The notes beneath the pieces were generated by a model that saw nothing but the letters and a program-made list of their open reading frames with translations, had not been told where the DNA came from and made no database searches. This document shows, in pieces, positions 32,597 to 43,484 of a stretch of 64,000 nt of DNA. How positions within the stretch are numbered: position 1 is the stretch's first letter; every line of letters begins with the position of its first letter. The stretch is from Odontocerum albicorne (lineage: Eukaryota; Arthropoda; Insecta; Trichoptera; Odontoceridae), in NCBI GenBank assembly GCA_949825065.1, contig OX463855.1:35516281-35580280 (forward strand). Reading direction: 5' to 3'. The position numbers and the translations under genes are program-made.

Positions 32597-33150
32597 TGTG
32601 TCGACGCTTTTCAAACCCAGGTATGTCCACGCAAGTTCAAACCGAGCAAAACGGTATTTTGTCCCAGATCACTGAAAACTAGATCATACTACATATAAAA
32701 AATATGTGTCTTTTTGACAATTGCTTTATAGATGACAGTGTTTTCATAAAAAAATTCAAGAAAAAATAAAGCATATTTCAATTTGGACATATCCACTCCT
32801 GAAAACCGCCCATTGAAAATGCGTGTATTTGATACAACACCGCATGAACATACCCGAGTTTGATTATTGTTGACAGTACAACTACGCTACGACTGATCGG
32901 ACATCTTGAATGATGGCGCTCTCTGATTGGTCTAAATAGACATGTCTGACTTTGATAAAAACAACCTCGTGGACATATCTGAGTTTGAAAACAACTCTTA
33001 TTTCAATCACCATTTTGCATTGATTTCACGAGGATATATCTTATTTTGAACAATGCAGATTTATCCAGGACTACATAAGCTACATTTTGGTATATTTATT
33101 TAAAAAATGTCATAATGTGGACATACCTGGGTTTGAAAAGCGTTGACACA
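32597..33150. mobile_element. TA-flanked element with 35-bp inverted ends
   Basis: Left end TGTGTCGACGCTTTTCAAAC then CCAGGTATGTCCAC, right end its complement, TA on both sides. Inside, variants of GGACATAYCYGRGTTTGA recur on either strand near the ends and in the middle (for example about 32780, 32848, 32972). No transposase. Confidence 0.8.
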
Positions 33151-33319
33151 TACAATTTATTGATATTTGTAACAAAAATATACCGTGGTATTTTTTAGTA
33201 AATCTTATATTTTTTAATATGTATACCATCACTTTATCGTTGTTACTGGACCTTGTAATTGAGAATCCAATGAAGAATTTATTACTTAAGAACTAGAGAA
33301 CTAATCGAGTTCTATATTA

Positions 33320-33900
33320 TTAATTTATTTAACACGTCCTTGTAAAAACAATTTGGTGAGTTTATTGCCAGGCGAAAATCTTTTCCAACCATCTAGACAA
33401 AAGTAAATAAAGGAAGTTACTTGGTCGCAAAACATATTCAAATTTTATACATTTATGAAACTTATGAACAATATATTCGTACATACTCGTAGTAAAAGTG
33501 AGATATCATCAATCAAAAGAAAAGGAAAGAAGGAAGAAAAATCAAGAATGAAACGAGTTACAACATAGATATACGAACTATTGCAGGTATATAAAAAGAA
33601 ATATTGAGAAAAAAATAAAAAAATCGGAAATCAAAAATACTTACGTAATCGGGCGCAACTAATCCAGTAGATTAAAATGTCTGTCACGGAAACTAACGGT
33701 GCACTGGAGAAATAACAAAGACACCCTTGTGTGAGGGGTAGGGAGTCAGGAAGCTACTATAAACCTCACCTCTTTGTCGGTAAACCTCGCCCATTGGCAC
33801 AAACAAAACTAGATACCTCATTTCACAAATTAGATGCGCCCGCCCAAGGGTTAAAGCATGCCATGGATGGAGAGAATCGTTCTGTCCGAGAGTTAAGTTT
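33320..33900 (-). mobile_element. LINE family C 3' end
   Basis: TTTATTTAACACGTCCTTG, GTTTATTGCCAGGCGAAAAT and ATATCATCAATCAAAAGAAA follow the family C 3' UTR of 52990-53320 in reverse. The right part, near 33850, resembles the reversed C-terminal coding segment. Confidence 0.7.
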
Positions 33901-34268
33901 CCGCCATTTTGAGACTTTAAAATTATATTTATATTATATTAAGATACTAAATGTACGAAACTTGACAATGTTTATTTTGGAAGACTTTATGAGGATTATA
34001 TGAATTTCATAAAGATAATAATGAAATAACTGTCATTGGAGTCTGACACGCCTTTTATAGTGTTTAGTACATTGTTAAATAAGCCATGGCTTATCTGCAG
34101 TTTTTAGAACTCTCCTTTAGCCCAAAGTCATAATTCAATGAATTTTTAATGCATTTCCGATAATGATATTTATATTCGTTATCTTAACACATATCTAGAT
34201 GCACCTATAAATGTATCTCGCCCGTTCAATATATCTCACCTACTCGTGCATAACTATTTACTTTGTTA
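33901..34268. other. spacer, nothing recognised
   Basis: No gene or repeat recognised. Confidence 0.4.
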
Positions 34269-34269
34269 A

Positions 34270-34745
34270 AGTTATTATTTATTTATTTAACACTTTTATC
34301 GCAAATACAATCTGGCGGGTTTATTGCCAGGCGGCAATCTCTTCCAACCAACCAGACAAAAGTAAATGAAGCACGTGGTCACATAAATCATTCAAATGAC
34401 TATCCATCCCCACGAAATCCATAAACATATACGTGATCACATGCCCACGAACCCCACAAAGACGGACAATCACCCGAACATTGTTTTTCATTTAAAGTGA
34501 GATATCATCAATCAAAAGAAAAGGAAGGGATGGTGGAGAGGAAAGGAAAAGAAAAATCAGGAATGAAACACGTTATTTTTCTGACTAGAAATTAAGAGGT
34601 TTTTCAGTCGCTTCTTAAAGCATGCCAAGGACGGAGCGAGTCTTATATTGGTTTGTAACTGGTTCCAGAGTCTCACTGCATGGACAGTAAAGGACGACGT
34701 AAATAAAGAAGAGCGGTGAACTGGAAAGGCCAATAAACAATCTGT
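34270..34745 (-). mobile_element. LINE family C 3' end and C-terminus
   Basis: Near-continuous reverse match to 52860-53320. The minus strand covers the C-terminal coding part (VHAVRLWNQLQTN-like, SLACFKKRLKNLLIS-like) and the 3' UTR to the TTATTTATTTA tail at 34270. It is a 5'-truncated copy. Confidence 0.8.
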
Positions 34746-35055
34746 GTTACATTTCAGTAAAATTTATCGTCTAAAATGCCTTTGAATACAGTAGTTTTCC
34801 AAATACTTCCACTATAGTACTTCCGACGACCTTTCTAGATCGAGAGACGACCAGCTGATAGGAATAATGTGAGCTCACTAGAAATCACCAACTTATCGTG
34901 CTTCTCCAAGAATTTGACCTACTACGAAGATTGTCGTATACTATGAACCGTCTTAGGTGTGTGGAGTTTCATTAATTATCTGATGTGCTCACATGAAATA
35001 GTCTAGACTCTGGATTAAGCATTCCGTAACCTACCGAGACTTAAAAAAATAACTT
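34746..35055. other. spacer, nothing recognised
   Basis: No gene or repeat recognised. Confidence 0.4.
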
Positions 35056-35059
35056 TGAG

Positions 35060-35362
35060 ATGAATATTGTAATAAGTTATTTTGAAGTACGCAAATTTAT
35101 TTTTATTTTTAACATTGAAATAGTGCGGCCCATTGCCTAATACAAAATAGCTTAAGATGAATATTGTAAGAAGTTATTTTGAAGTACGCAAATGTATTTT
35201 TATTTTTAACATTGAAATAGTGCGGCCCATTGCCTAATACAAAATAGATTAAGATGAATATTGTAAGAAGTTATTTTGAAGTACGCAAATTTTTTTTTTT
35301 TTTTAACATTGAAATAGTGCGGCCCATTGCCTACTACAAAATAGCTTAAGATGAATATTGTA
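35060..35362 (+). repeat. 97-bp tandem repeat, ~3 copies
   Basis: TGCGGCCCATTGCCTAATAC recurs at 35124, 35221 and 35318. Units differ mainly in a T run. Confidence 0.95.
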
Positions 35363-35554
35363 AGAGAAGAGTGTTCAATATATTCACTCTCAGAAGAACT
35401 GAAGGAGATTCTATTGGGATACTGATGAGGCTGTGTCATCCGAAAGTGAAAAAGAAACCAAGAACAACTTACTCGTTTCCTTTAAACTGTTATTGTCCTT
35501 AATCATCCCCTTTATATTACGCAATCCCTAATAAACTAATTACAACAAATTACG

Positions 35555-36113
35555 TCTTCTTAAACTTTCTATAGACTCAAGAGTCTGTTACTGCAGGATT
35601 GTCCTATGATGCTGAGACCAGGTATCTTTCCATCGTTTCGGGGGTCTCCCTGGTGGACGCCGTCCTTCCGGCACCCCATGCAGAGCTATGTATGGAATAC
35701 TTGTAGAATTCATTCTCAGTACATGTTGGTACCAGTATCGTCGACGCTGTCGTCCCCATCTGACCACATCTTGGACCTCACAGACCTCTCGGATTGTGGT
35801 GATCCTTGCACGATCACGCAAAGTCTTCCCAGCAATAGCGCGAAGAATTCTCATTTCCGTTGTCCTTAGCATACTTTTTGTCCTGACAGTGTCCGCTCTC
35901 GCTTCGATGCCATATATGAGGATAGGTCGCACACAGGTCTTATAAATGCGTACCTTGCTATCCGTTCTCATATCTTTATTCCTCCATATGACATCTCTCA
36001 GGCAGCCCGCCACAACTGCAGCTTTATCTACCTGAGGCCTTACTTCTCTGGGGAGATCATGAGAGCTGAGCAGTTCACTGCCAAGATATCTGAACTGGGT
36101 TGCTTGTTCAATA
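35555..36113 (-). pseudogene. 5'-truncated LINE insertion, RT C-terminus
   Basis: A 13-bp target duplication ACAACAAATTACG flanks it (35542-35554 and 36114-36126). The minus strand is open from 36121 to 35588 and reads IEQATQFRYLGSELLS, VRIYKTCVRPILIYGIEARAD, TEMRILRAIAGKTLRDR, and GVPEGRRPPGRPPKRW. This is the end of an endonuclease/reverse-transcriptase protein. The catalytic RT core is missing. An intact frame and perfect duplication suggest a fairly young insertion. Confidence 0.9.
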
Positions 36114-36149
36114 ACAACAAATTACGCTCGTTTGAATTCAAAAGATTGT

Positions 36150-36280
36150 CGACAATATGCCTTTGACGAGTCTTCTAATTGTTTGCGTACATTGCTCGTG
36201 GCCAAGGAGACAGTATGGGGAGGTTTGTGGTTACTGGAGGCGTGGAAGGACGACGAACAAGAGGAAGAATCCTAATAAAT
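36150..36280 (+). pseudogene. LINE RT C-terminal scrap
   Basis: Pieces such as FAHIARGQGDSMGRFVVTGG and GRRTRGR fit the FGHIARxxxDNLERLVVxGxVEGxRxRGR tail of LINE proteins. A related scrap is at 51890-52010. Confidence 0.6.
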
Positions 36281-36510
36281 AAATAAATAATAGGTTTATT
36301 GATAGCAACATAGTATGTACAGATTATATTTAAATAACACTTCTAAAACACATAAATTGCAGATAATACATTAAATACAGAAGCTATCAAAAGGTCTGAG
36401 CTCATCTAATAGCATCCCCTCGGCCAAGATACACCCCACCAATATAGGGCGAACCCAGCCACGGGGACACCAGATGTTTTTCAGCCCACACCCTACATGA
36501 GACATCCTTA
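36272..36510 (-). mobile_element. LINE family D 3' end
   Basis: AATAAATAATAGGTTTATTG, GAAGCTATCAAAAGGTCTGA, GATACACCCCACC and GACACCAGATGTTTTTCAGC match 16862-17105. Confidence 0.7.
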
Positions 36511-36534
36511 GAATCTTCCATATTCATACACCTC

Positions 36535-37060
36535 ATACAACCTCGACAATTTCTCTGACTTTCTACTTTTCCTTCTTTCTAAATATCATTCACTTGATCC
36601 AACCATACTTTCCTTGGTATTCCTCACATACGCATTACTCACATCTGCATTGTTTATCTATTTTGTTAGTATTTCTTCATTCATTCGTTCCACATTCCCA
36701 AACCATCTCAACGTACTCTTATTCATCTTATTAAACATATCAACCTAAGTTCACATTCATCCCTTATCACTTCATTCCGTATTATGTCATACATTGTCAC
36801 TCCATGTATTATTCTCAATGGACGCACCTCTACAGCATTTATTCGGCTCCTCACAGTCTTTTTTCACGAACACGTTTCACTTCTATACATCAAAATTGGC
36901 ACCAAAAATACTATATATGAATTTTGGACTATCATTTTAGCAGATTTTGACACTGTCCGGTTCGAATATCATATTGTATATGATATACTTTAGTACCCTA
37001 AAGACTTTGTTTCCTAACGCTATACGCCGTTCGATGTATATATTAACCCTTCCATTATCC
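36535..37060 (-). pseudogene. LINE family A C-terminal region
   Basis: Reversed family A: CACTTGATCCAACCATACTT, TCGTTCCACATTCCCAAACC, then the region encoding DIERR...GNKVxG and TGQYQN-like sequence near 36950-37030. Frameshifted. The left side stops at the coding end and lacks the tail. Confidence 0.7.
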
Positions 37061-37069
37061 AAGAATATA

Positions 37070-37464
37070 TCGTGGGCTCAATACTATAACTAGGTAACTC
37101 AAAATTATCTATTCTGAGAAAATAGCGTTCTTAGTTTCGAGGTTCTTTTGTCTGGTAACTCCTCTTTAATGATGAGGTATCGCGCTAATATGTTTTTATG
37201 AAACTAATAAAGGAGGTTTCAATAGATCGTAAGATGGAAGTTATGTGAACTTCAGATATCTACTTTAAGCATTCTTCTGTTTCCACCTTTACGACTCACC
37301 TAATTATGAAAATGCTAAATACTATAACTCAGTTGAGAAATAATATTTTAAGATACCCATTTATGTTATAGCATTAGAAAGCCCCTTCGACGAGCAATCC
37401 ATTGATGTAAATAACTCAAAACTGCCAAATTTCGAGTTACCTAGTTTTAGTATTGAGCCCACGA
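37070..37464. mobile_element. TA-flanked element with ~35-bp inverted ends
   Basis: 395 bp; left TCGTGGGCTCAATACTATAA then CTAGGTAACTC, right the complement with one or two mismatches, TA at 37068-37069 and 37465-37466. No coding motif. Only copy seen in the window. Confidence 0.8.
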
Positions 37465-37569
37465 TATAATACTACCCAAATAGCAGAATTTCTCAACTTG
37501 CAATCTTTAATTTTTCACCCATATGTCGCATTTACTTTTCCTTTCACAATTATCTATCACCATTACTTT

Positions 37570-38300
37570 ATCAAGTCAATGGTGTTATATGAACACTTCA
37601 CACATTCACTACACTACACCTAAAGTCGAATGTGTTACCATCATACATACATATACAGAAAGATCATCAAAGGTTTCTTTGTATGTCGTTTTCCCTTGGT
37701 AAGTTTCCCTCGGTTTTCTTACCAAATGTATTTTTTTAACATATGTAGATGCAGGGAAGTGCCTCATCTAATGACCACATCCACTACCTTCTTATCTTTA
37801 CGTTCAACCTAAATATATTAATTTTTATAATATTTTTAATCTGTTTGTAAAACTGGGTTCGAACACCCTTGAGGAAAGTTTTCTCTCTTCTTCTTCTTCC
37901 TAGTGTCATGTCAGGTTCCCTTAACGTTGACTATCACCTGAGAGAAGGCATCTTTGTCCCCGGCAACCCGAAAAAGATCTCCAACGACCCTTATACCAGT
38001 CCAATCACGTATATTGCGGAGCCATGAGATTTGCCTTCTGCCAACACCTCTTCGACTTCGATCAGGTGCAGTAATTTGTATTTTTCTCCTCTAAGTATAT
38101 GACCCAAATAGGACACCTTTCTGATTTTAATATTAGTCAGCAACTCTCTATCAACTTTGGCTCTTTGAAGAACCCTTGTGCTGCTGACCATATCCGTCCA
38201 GGGTAGTCGTAGCATTCTCCGGTGTATCCACATTTCGAATGCTTCTAAATTCGAATGTTTACTCTCTAAACGGCGCTATATAAATCGTCCGTTTATTATT
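37570..38300 (+). mobile_element. LINE family B 3' end, split by an RT fragment
   Basis: CACTACACCTAAAGTCGAAT, TCGGTTTTCTTACCAAATG and GGGTTCGAACACCC to about 37885, then, after the inserted fragment, CTCTAAACGGCGCTATATAA to 38300. Confidence 0.75.
37890..38240 (-). pseudogene. LINE RT C-terminus inserted in family B
   Basis: The minus strand 38233-37991 reads MWIHRRMLRLPWTDMV, RELLTNIKIRKVSYLGHILR and KYKLLHLIEVE, the IYRRMLRISWTDxV ... ELLxxIKxRKxxYLGHIxR pattern of RT tails. Left and right junctions GTTTTCTCTC / GTTTACTCTC may be a decayed target duplication. Confidence 0.8.
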
Positions 38301-38800
38301 ATGAAATAAATTACATTTTAGTTTGAATTATTGATTTTAACAATAATTAAGACAAAAATAAATGAGCCTGCTATAAAATTTGTAATTTGAATGGTTATTG
38401 CGTGTATGAATATATTTTACAAAGTGATTTAGTAGAAATATAATATATTATTCATTTTAATATTCTGTTAATTGATGTGTCAACCACGAATGGTTGTGTC
38501 CCTGTTTTGTTTTATTTCTAATTTGAAATATATCACGTTTTGTATGAAATTGATAAGTACACAAAGGTTCGTCAAATATTAGAGCTTTTGATTAGATTTT
38601 ATAACATAAAATACGGAAACCTTTTGTTTTTCAACTAAGCATTGTCATAACTCGGGGTTTTATTGTATTACACTTTCGTTTTATACAGTACAACCTGGCA
38701 GTCTAGTAAATATAATTCTTAAACATAAAATACACATAAATGTGTAATATAATTCTTAAATTTTAAAGAATTAGTATGCTGAATTCTTAAATGTAGCATA
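38301..38800. other. AT-rich spacer with a SINE-tail unit
   Basis: 38640-38700 carries TATTACACTTTCGTTTTATA, the reverse of the SINE tail that forms the 60-bp array. Otherwise nothing recognised. Confidence 0.5.
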
Positions 38801-38804
38801 CATA

Positions 38805-39036
38805 CAGTACCCGGCGGTAAGTAATACACATTTGGCTTAAGAAAAGGACTGTCGGCCATAATCGGCTAACTTCGGCTTTGTACAGCGTCGTCTCTGTCAT
38901 TCATACACGTGTTCCGTCGCGATTTGTCAGTCGTTGTCAAACGACAGAGACGACGCTCTACAAAGCCGAAGTTAGCCGATTATGGCCGACAGTCTCTTTC
39001 TTAAGCCCGATGTGTATTACTTACCGCCGGGTACTG
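38805..39036. mobile_element. palindromic pogo-like MITE, copy 3
   Basis: Cleanest copy: CAGTACCCGGCGGTAAGTAA at the left and its complement at the right, TA on both sides, arms of about 100 bp around an asymmetric centre. Confidence 0.9.
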
Positions 39037-39544
39037 TACATACCTTTGCATACCAACACACCGCATCTTAATGTACACATTTTCACTTGTGGTATACTCG
39101 GTGCGACAGTGGAACGAAGTTCCAAGAATTATTAGATGTGCACCATCCTTATTTGCGTTTAAGAGAGAATTGAAAGATATTACATTACTTTCCTCGACTT
39201 CTATCATTATTAAGAGATTGGTCATTTATTTGGATTTTATTTCTTGAATTTTAACGAATATTTTTTGTTGTAAAATCTTAATGGTTTAAAGCAAATTAAT
39301 AATATATCCAAGATGAGCTGAATGGTTGAAATAAATTCTTGTATAGTAAATAGACCGCCAGATGCACCATATATAACCATGTATGATACACAAGAGCGTG
39401 TAGTTTGCTGCGGCGACAACATCCTGATTCGACGACGAAACCTCCTGGTTGTCTTCAATTGCTTCCTAATGCTGCACACCCCACAAATGATAAAAATTCA
39501 ATAATTAATCTAAAATATCAACAGATAGCATATCAACACATATC
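39037..39544. other. spacer with LINE scraps
   Basis: 39060-39220 reads forward like a decayed RT C-terminus (VVYSVRQWNEVPRIIRCAPS-type with shifts). 39435-39490 is a reversed FRKQLKTT fragment of family B (minus frame CSIRKQLKTTRR). Confidence 0.45.
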
Positions 39545-40690
39545 AGTACTCTTTTCTTCATATAAGAATACTCAAGAAAGAATAATTCACGATATATAGG
39601 AGTACTCCAAGGTATTTAATAAATATCACTTGCTCAGAATACGCAATGAGGAAGAATTCACGATAAACACTCCAAGGTATTTAATATACATCACTTGCTC
39701 AGAATATTTAAGGTAGAATTCACGATACGTACTCCGAAGTATTTAATATACATTATTTGCTCCGAATACTGATAGAAGAATTCACGATACCCACTCCAAG
39801 GTACATAAAAATCACTTACTCAGAATACTGAATGAATAATTCACGATACCCACTCCAATATATATATAGACATCACTTACTCAGAATACTGAATGAATGA
39901 TTCACGATACCCACTCCAAGATATATAATAAATATCACTTACTCAGAATACTGAAGGAATAATTCACGATACCCACTCCAAGATATATAATAAACATCAC
40001 TTACTCAGAATACTGAAGGAAGAATTCGCGATACCCACTCCAACATATATAATAGACATCACTTATTCAGAATACTGAAGGAATAATTCACGATACCCAC
40101 TCCAAGATATATAATAGACATCACTTACTCAGAATACTGAAGGAATAATTCACGATACCCACTCCAAGATATATAAAAGACATCACTTACTCAGAATACT
40201 GAATGAATTATTCACGATACCCACTCCAAGATATATAATAAACATCACTTACTCAGAATACTGAAGGAAGAATTCGCGATACCCACTCCAACATATATAA
40301 TAGACATCACTTATTCAGAATACTGAAGGAATAATTCACGATACCCACTCCAAGATATATAATAGACATCACTTACTCAGAATACTGAAGGAATAATTCA
40401 CGATACCCACTCCAAGATATATAAAAGACATCACTTACTCAGAATACTGAATGAATTATTCACGATTCCCACTCCAAGATATATAATAGATATCACTTAC
40501 TCAGAATACTGAAGGAAGACTTCACGATACCTACTCAAAGATATATAATAGACATCACTTACTCAGAATATTGAAGGAAGAATTCACGATACCCACTCTA
40601 AGGTATTTAGTAGATATTACTTGCTCAGAATGCTCGAGAAGGAAGAATTCACGATACTTGATCCAAGTTATTTAGACATCACTTGCACAA
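39545..40690 (+). repeat. ~62-bp minisatellite, ~18 copies with higher-order unit
   Basis: ATTCACGATACCCACTCCAA and CACTTACTCAGAATACTGAA recur about every 62 bp; outer units are more diverged. A 248-bp (4 x 62) block starting at 40021 is repeated at 40269. Reversed, early units read SEQV-IKYLGV, like the EQVxxFKYLG motif of LINE proteins. Confidence 0.95.
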
Positions 40691-40699
40691 TATGCAAAA

Positions 40700-41030
40700 T
40701 ATGGTATACATGATTTAGTTTAATAAGATTTTCACATTTATTAAATAAGATTTGACCATAAAAAATCAAACACAAATCATAACAAAGCTAAAAACCAGTT
40801 TTTGCAAATCGTTGTATCATTCATTCCTGTCAAATGTGGCGCATGGGAGAATGGCGTAGTTTTTTTTATGACAAATGCCATGATATATTTTATCTTGTTT
40901 ACTCAGGTGGCGCCCAAAATATATTATGGCGGATTTACTGTAACCCTCTAACATTTATTCAAATTTAAAAAAAATACATTCATGTATGCTTGCTTAAGCC
41001 ATAGATAAAGAACTGTGAATTGCATGTCTT
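40700..41030. other. spacer, nothing recognised
   Basis: No gene or repeat recognised. Confidence 0.4.
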
Positions 41031-41032
41031 TC

Positions 41033-41345
41033 GACCTCCGTAGATAAGATGCCTAATGCCTAATCGGTAAGATGCCTTCGAACTTGGGGTTTACGGATTC
41101 GATTCCCTTCGGTATTCGATTTTTTCAAAAGGGGTTTTTTTCTGGTTTTCATTTACGACCTATTTAACATCTTTATGGTTTGTTGTAAGAGATTGTCACA
41201 TTTCAATACACTTGACAGGCCGTACTGTTTACAAAGAAAATAATGCTTTACAAGACATGACTTCGGGGGCTGTGGTCTAACGGTTAGCTTTCATCTAATA
41301 ATAAATAAGAGGGCGCTCCAGGTTTGATTCCTATCAGATTCACTT
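41033..41345 (+). mobile_element. two tRNA-derived SINE remnants
   Basis: 41033-41260: CGACCTCCGTAG head, GATTCGATTCCC B box near 41097, family 1 body. 41265-41345: GGCTGTGGTCTAACGGTTAG A box and CAGGTTTGATTCC B box, akin to 62266-62365. No closed tRNA acceptor stem, so not tRNA genes. Confidence 0.65.
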
Positions 41346-41357
41346 TCGGATTGATTC

Positions 41358-41660
41358 TACTCAAATGCCATATTACAGACGTGGGCAAATGCGACTCCGA
41401 GAGCCGCATGCGGCTCTTCATTGGGTTAAGTGCGGCTCCCAATGTCTCTTATAAAAGTATAGATACTATCTTTCCTTATATACTTGTATTTTCGCGATTT
41501 TCCTTTCTAAATGTTGTAAGTGACAAGATGCGCATGTATGAATGCAACTGTCAAAGATGCAAGTATCGGTGTATACGTGTGTGCTGTGATTTCAATGTGT
41601 AGGTAGCGCGCTCCGCATCTCCTGCCTCTTTATGTGCGCAAACCACGCAAACCCTGGTGT
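41358..41660. mobile_element. possible hAT-like remnant
   Basis: CAGACGTGGGCAAATGCGAC at the left resembles hAT ends of the CAGGGGTGGGCAAA type; the right side has CGCAAACCCTG. No 8-bp duplication. Confidence 0.35.
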
Positions 41661-41664
41661 AGAT

Positions 41665-41990
41665 GGTTGAAATATATTTTATGTACATGGTACATCGGGC
41701 GGGGTTATTGCTACACAGCAATTTCTCACAATCAACCAGCTTATCTTGGATACAGATTTTACTTATTGTAAAAATATATACTTAAATAATTAAGTGAAAC
41801 AAAACATTAACAAATTACTAATCTCGGAACTAGATGAAAAGAATTAGTCCAAGAATAAGAAAGGGAAAGAAAATAAGTATTTTACATTAATCATATCTTC
41901 AGGCAGAATAAATAATGTCCGTTAGGCTATTTTATGCGATCCAGATTCTTCTGGAATAACCCAGGCAACTTCTGTGAACGGTAAATTTTT
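41665..41990 (-). mobile_element. divergent family C LINE 3' end
   Basis: GGGCGGGGTTATTGCTACACAGCAATTTCT-type layout (tail, GGTTATTGC, CAGCAATTTCT, CAACCAGCTT) parallels 34300-34360 and 46010-46070. Decayed. Confidence 0.5.
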
Positions 41991-41995
41991 AAGTA

Positions 41996-42540
41996 TTGAG
42001 ACCCATTTTCGGCATTGTTATCAATAGTATCTGTTTCAAGATGTGGAAAACCCACGTCATCGTAAATTTGACAATCTCGACCGGGTCTAAAGCACGTGGT
42101 CTATTTCAAGAATCATCCCCTCCCACACGTTTTCAGGATTCTCCAATTATTGATTCAGCCCATTCAGTCTGGGATAGAATAGGTGTGAGGCAGCCAAAGT
42201 AATGAAGGACCGTCTGAATAACCCTTATTGAAACTTTGTGCTCTTAAATCTTCGCGGACAAAGAGATGAACTTAAGACGAGATTCTCATGACGTAACGTT
42301 GGCATTATACATTCATTTTTAGAAGATTTTTTTCTTCTAAAATATTGTATATTACACGATTATATGGAGTGGCTGGTACTTGACATATTGAAGGAGATAA
42401 TGAAGTGTAATGAAGCATAAAACTTTTATGTGGACATTACATAAATTCTTAATCACTATGGAGTTAATAATCATAGAGAAAAAGACTAAACATCATATGA
42501 AGTGATTGACAATAATACACAGACCCTTTATACTTGTATA
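41996..42540. other. spacer with unassigned 68-codon ORF
   Basis: The frame 41996-42202 has no recognised motif. The remainder is AT-rich. Confidence 0.3.
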
Positions 42541-42545
42541 ACCGT

Positions 42546-42698
42546 CATCGTTGCTAGACATCGTCGTTGCTAGACCTCGTCGTTGCTAGACATCGTCGTT
42601 GCTAGACATCGTCGTTGCTAGACATCGTCGTTGCTAAACATCGTCGTTGCTAGACCTCGTAGTTGCTAGACTTCGTCGTTGCTAAACCTCGGCGTTGG
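42546..42698 (+). repeat. 16-bp tandem array, ~9 copies
   Basis: Unit CGTCGTTGCTAGACAT with variants (CTAAAC, AGACCT, AGACTT). Family A sequence begins immediately after it. Confidence 0.95.
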
Positions 42699-42699
42699 T

Positions 42700-42960
42700 G
42701 ATGTGTTAAGTATGTTAAGATGAAATAGAGCACGCTGAGGTGGTTAAGGCACGTGAAATAAATAAATGAAGATATGCTAACAAAACGAATAAACAGTTCA
42801 AATGTGTGTGAAAGATGTGGTAGAGGAAAACCAAGGAAAGTGTGGTTGGATCAAGTGAATGATATTTTGAAAGCAAGAAAATTACGTAGTAAGTGAAATC
42901 GTAGGAGCTATAGAAAGTGTATGGATGTGGAAGGGGGGAAATATATGTGTTGAGATAGAA
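42700..42960 (+). mobile_element. LINE family A C-terminal fragment
   Basis: GAGCACGCTGAGGTGGTTAA, GTGGTAGAGGAAAACC (GRGKPRKVWLDQVNDILK in a frame near 42815-42870) and the CMDVEGG region. A short tail piece follows near 43040-43085. Confidence 0.7.
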
Positions 42961-43254
42961 AATTGTCGCTTGACAATAAATCCGTCAGATTATTTTGCAA
43001 TGGAGGGTTAAATAAATTAATCAATGAATAAGGAGGCGTAGGAAATATGTGATGATAGGAAAGTTTGTGAAATGGGGTGATGGTACGTTTCGAATTGCAC
43101 CCTTCAACATATCCAAATTCGGGATTCATACATGTTGAATAGCGTGACTGGGAGACAACCTTGTCTTCGGTCCCATTAATTGCGCCTTTGGGTTAAATAA
43201 CCAGTGACTAGACGCGGAACTCGCAGTTCGTCATCGCACGTATTTGAAATACTA

Positions 43255-43345
43255 CCTTGCACATTAAACATCGGAAATCGAACCCAAAACCCTCGGGTTG
43301 ACATCAAGCGTTATACCAACAAGGCCACGGAAATCGTCAATTTGA
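43255..43345 (-). mobile_element. tRNA-like SINE head, reverse
   Basis: GGAAATCGAACCC (reversed B box) and TACCAACAAGGCCACGG (reversed A box) spaced as in tRNA-derived SINEs. Confidence 0.45.
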
Positions 43346-43484
43346 CAGGTGCAAGAATTAAATATAAAATACGGAAGAGGAACAGAAATATTTCGAGTAT
43401 GACTAAGATAGCAGTATAGTCATTTCGTGCAAGGTGATATACCTTAATGCACAACGGACCAAAAACCAGTTCTAGAGATGAAAA

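Noticed and set aside
41265..41345. tRNA gene candidate, with others at 25978, 52430 and 62266
   Set aside because: A and B boxes are present, but the acceptor stem does not close and the sequence continues into SINE body and tail, so they are SINE heads.
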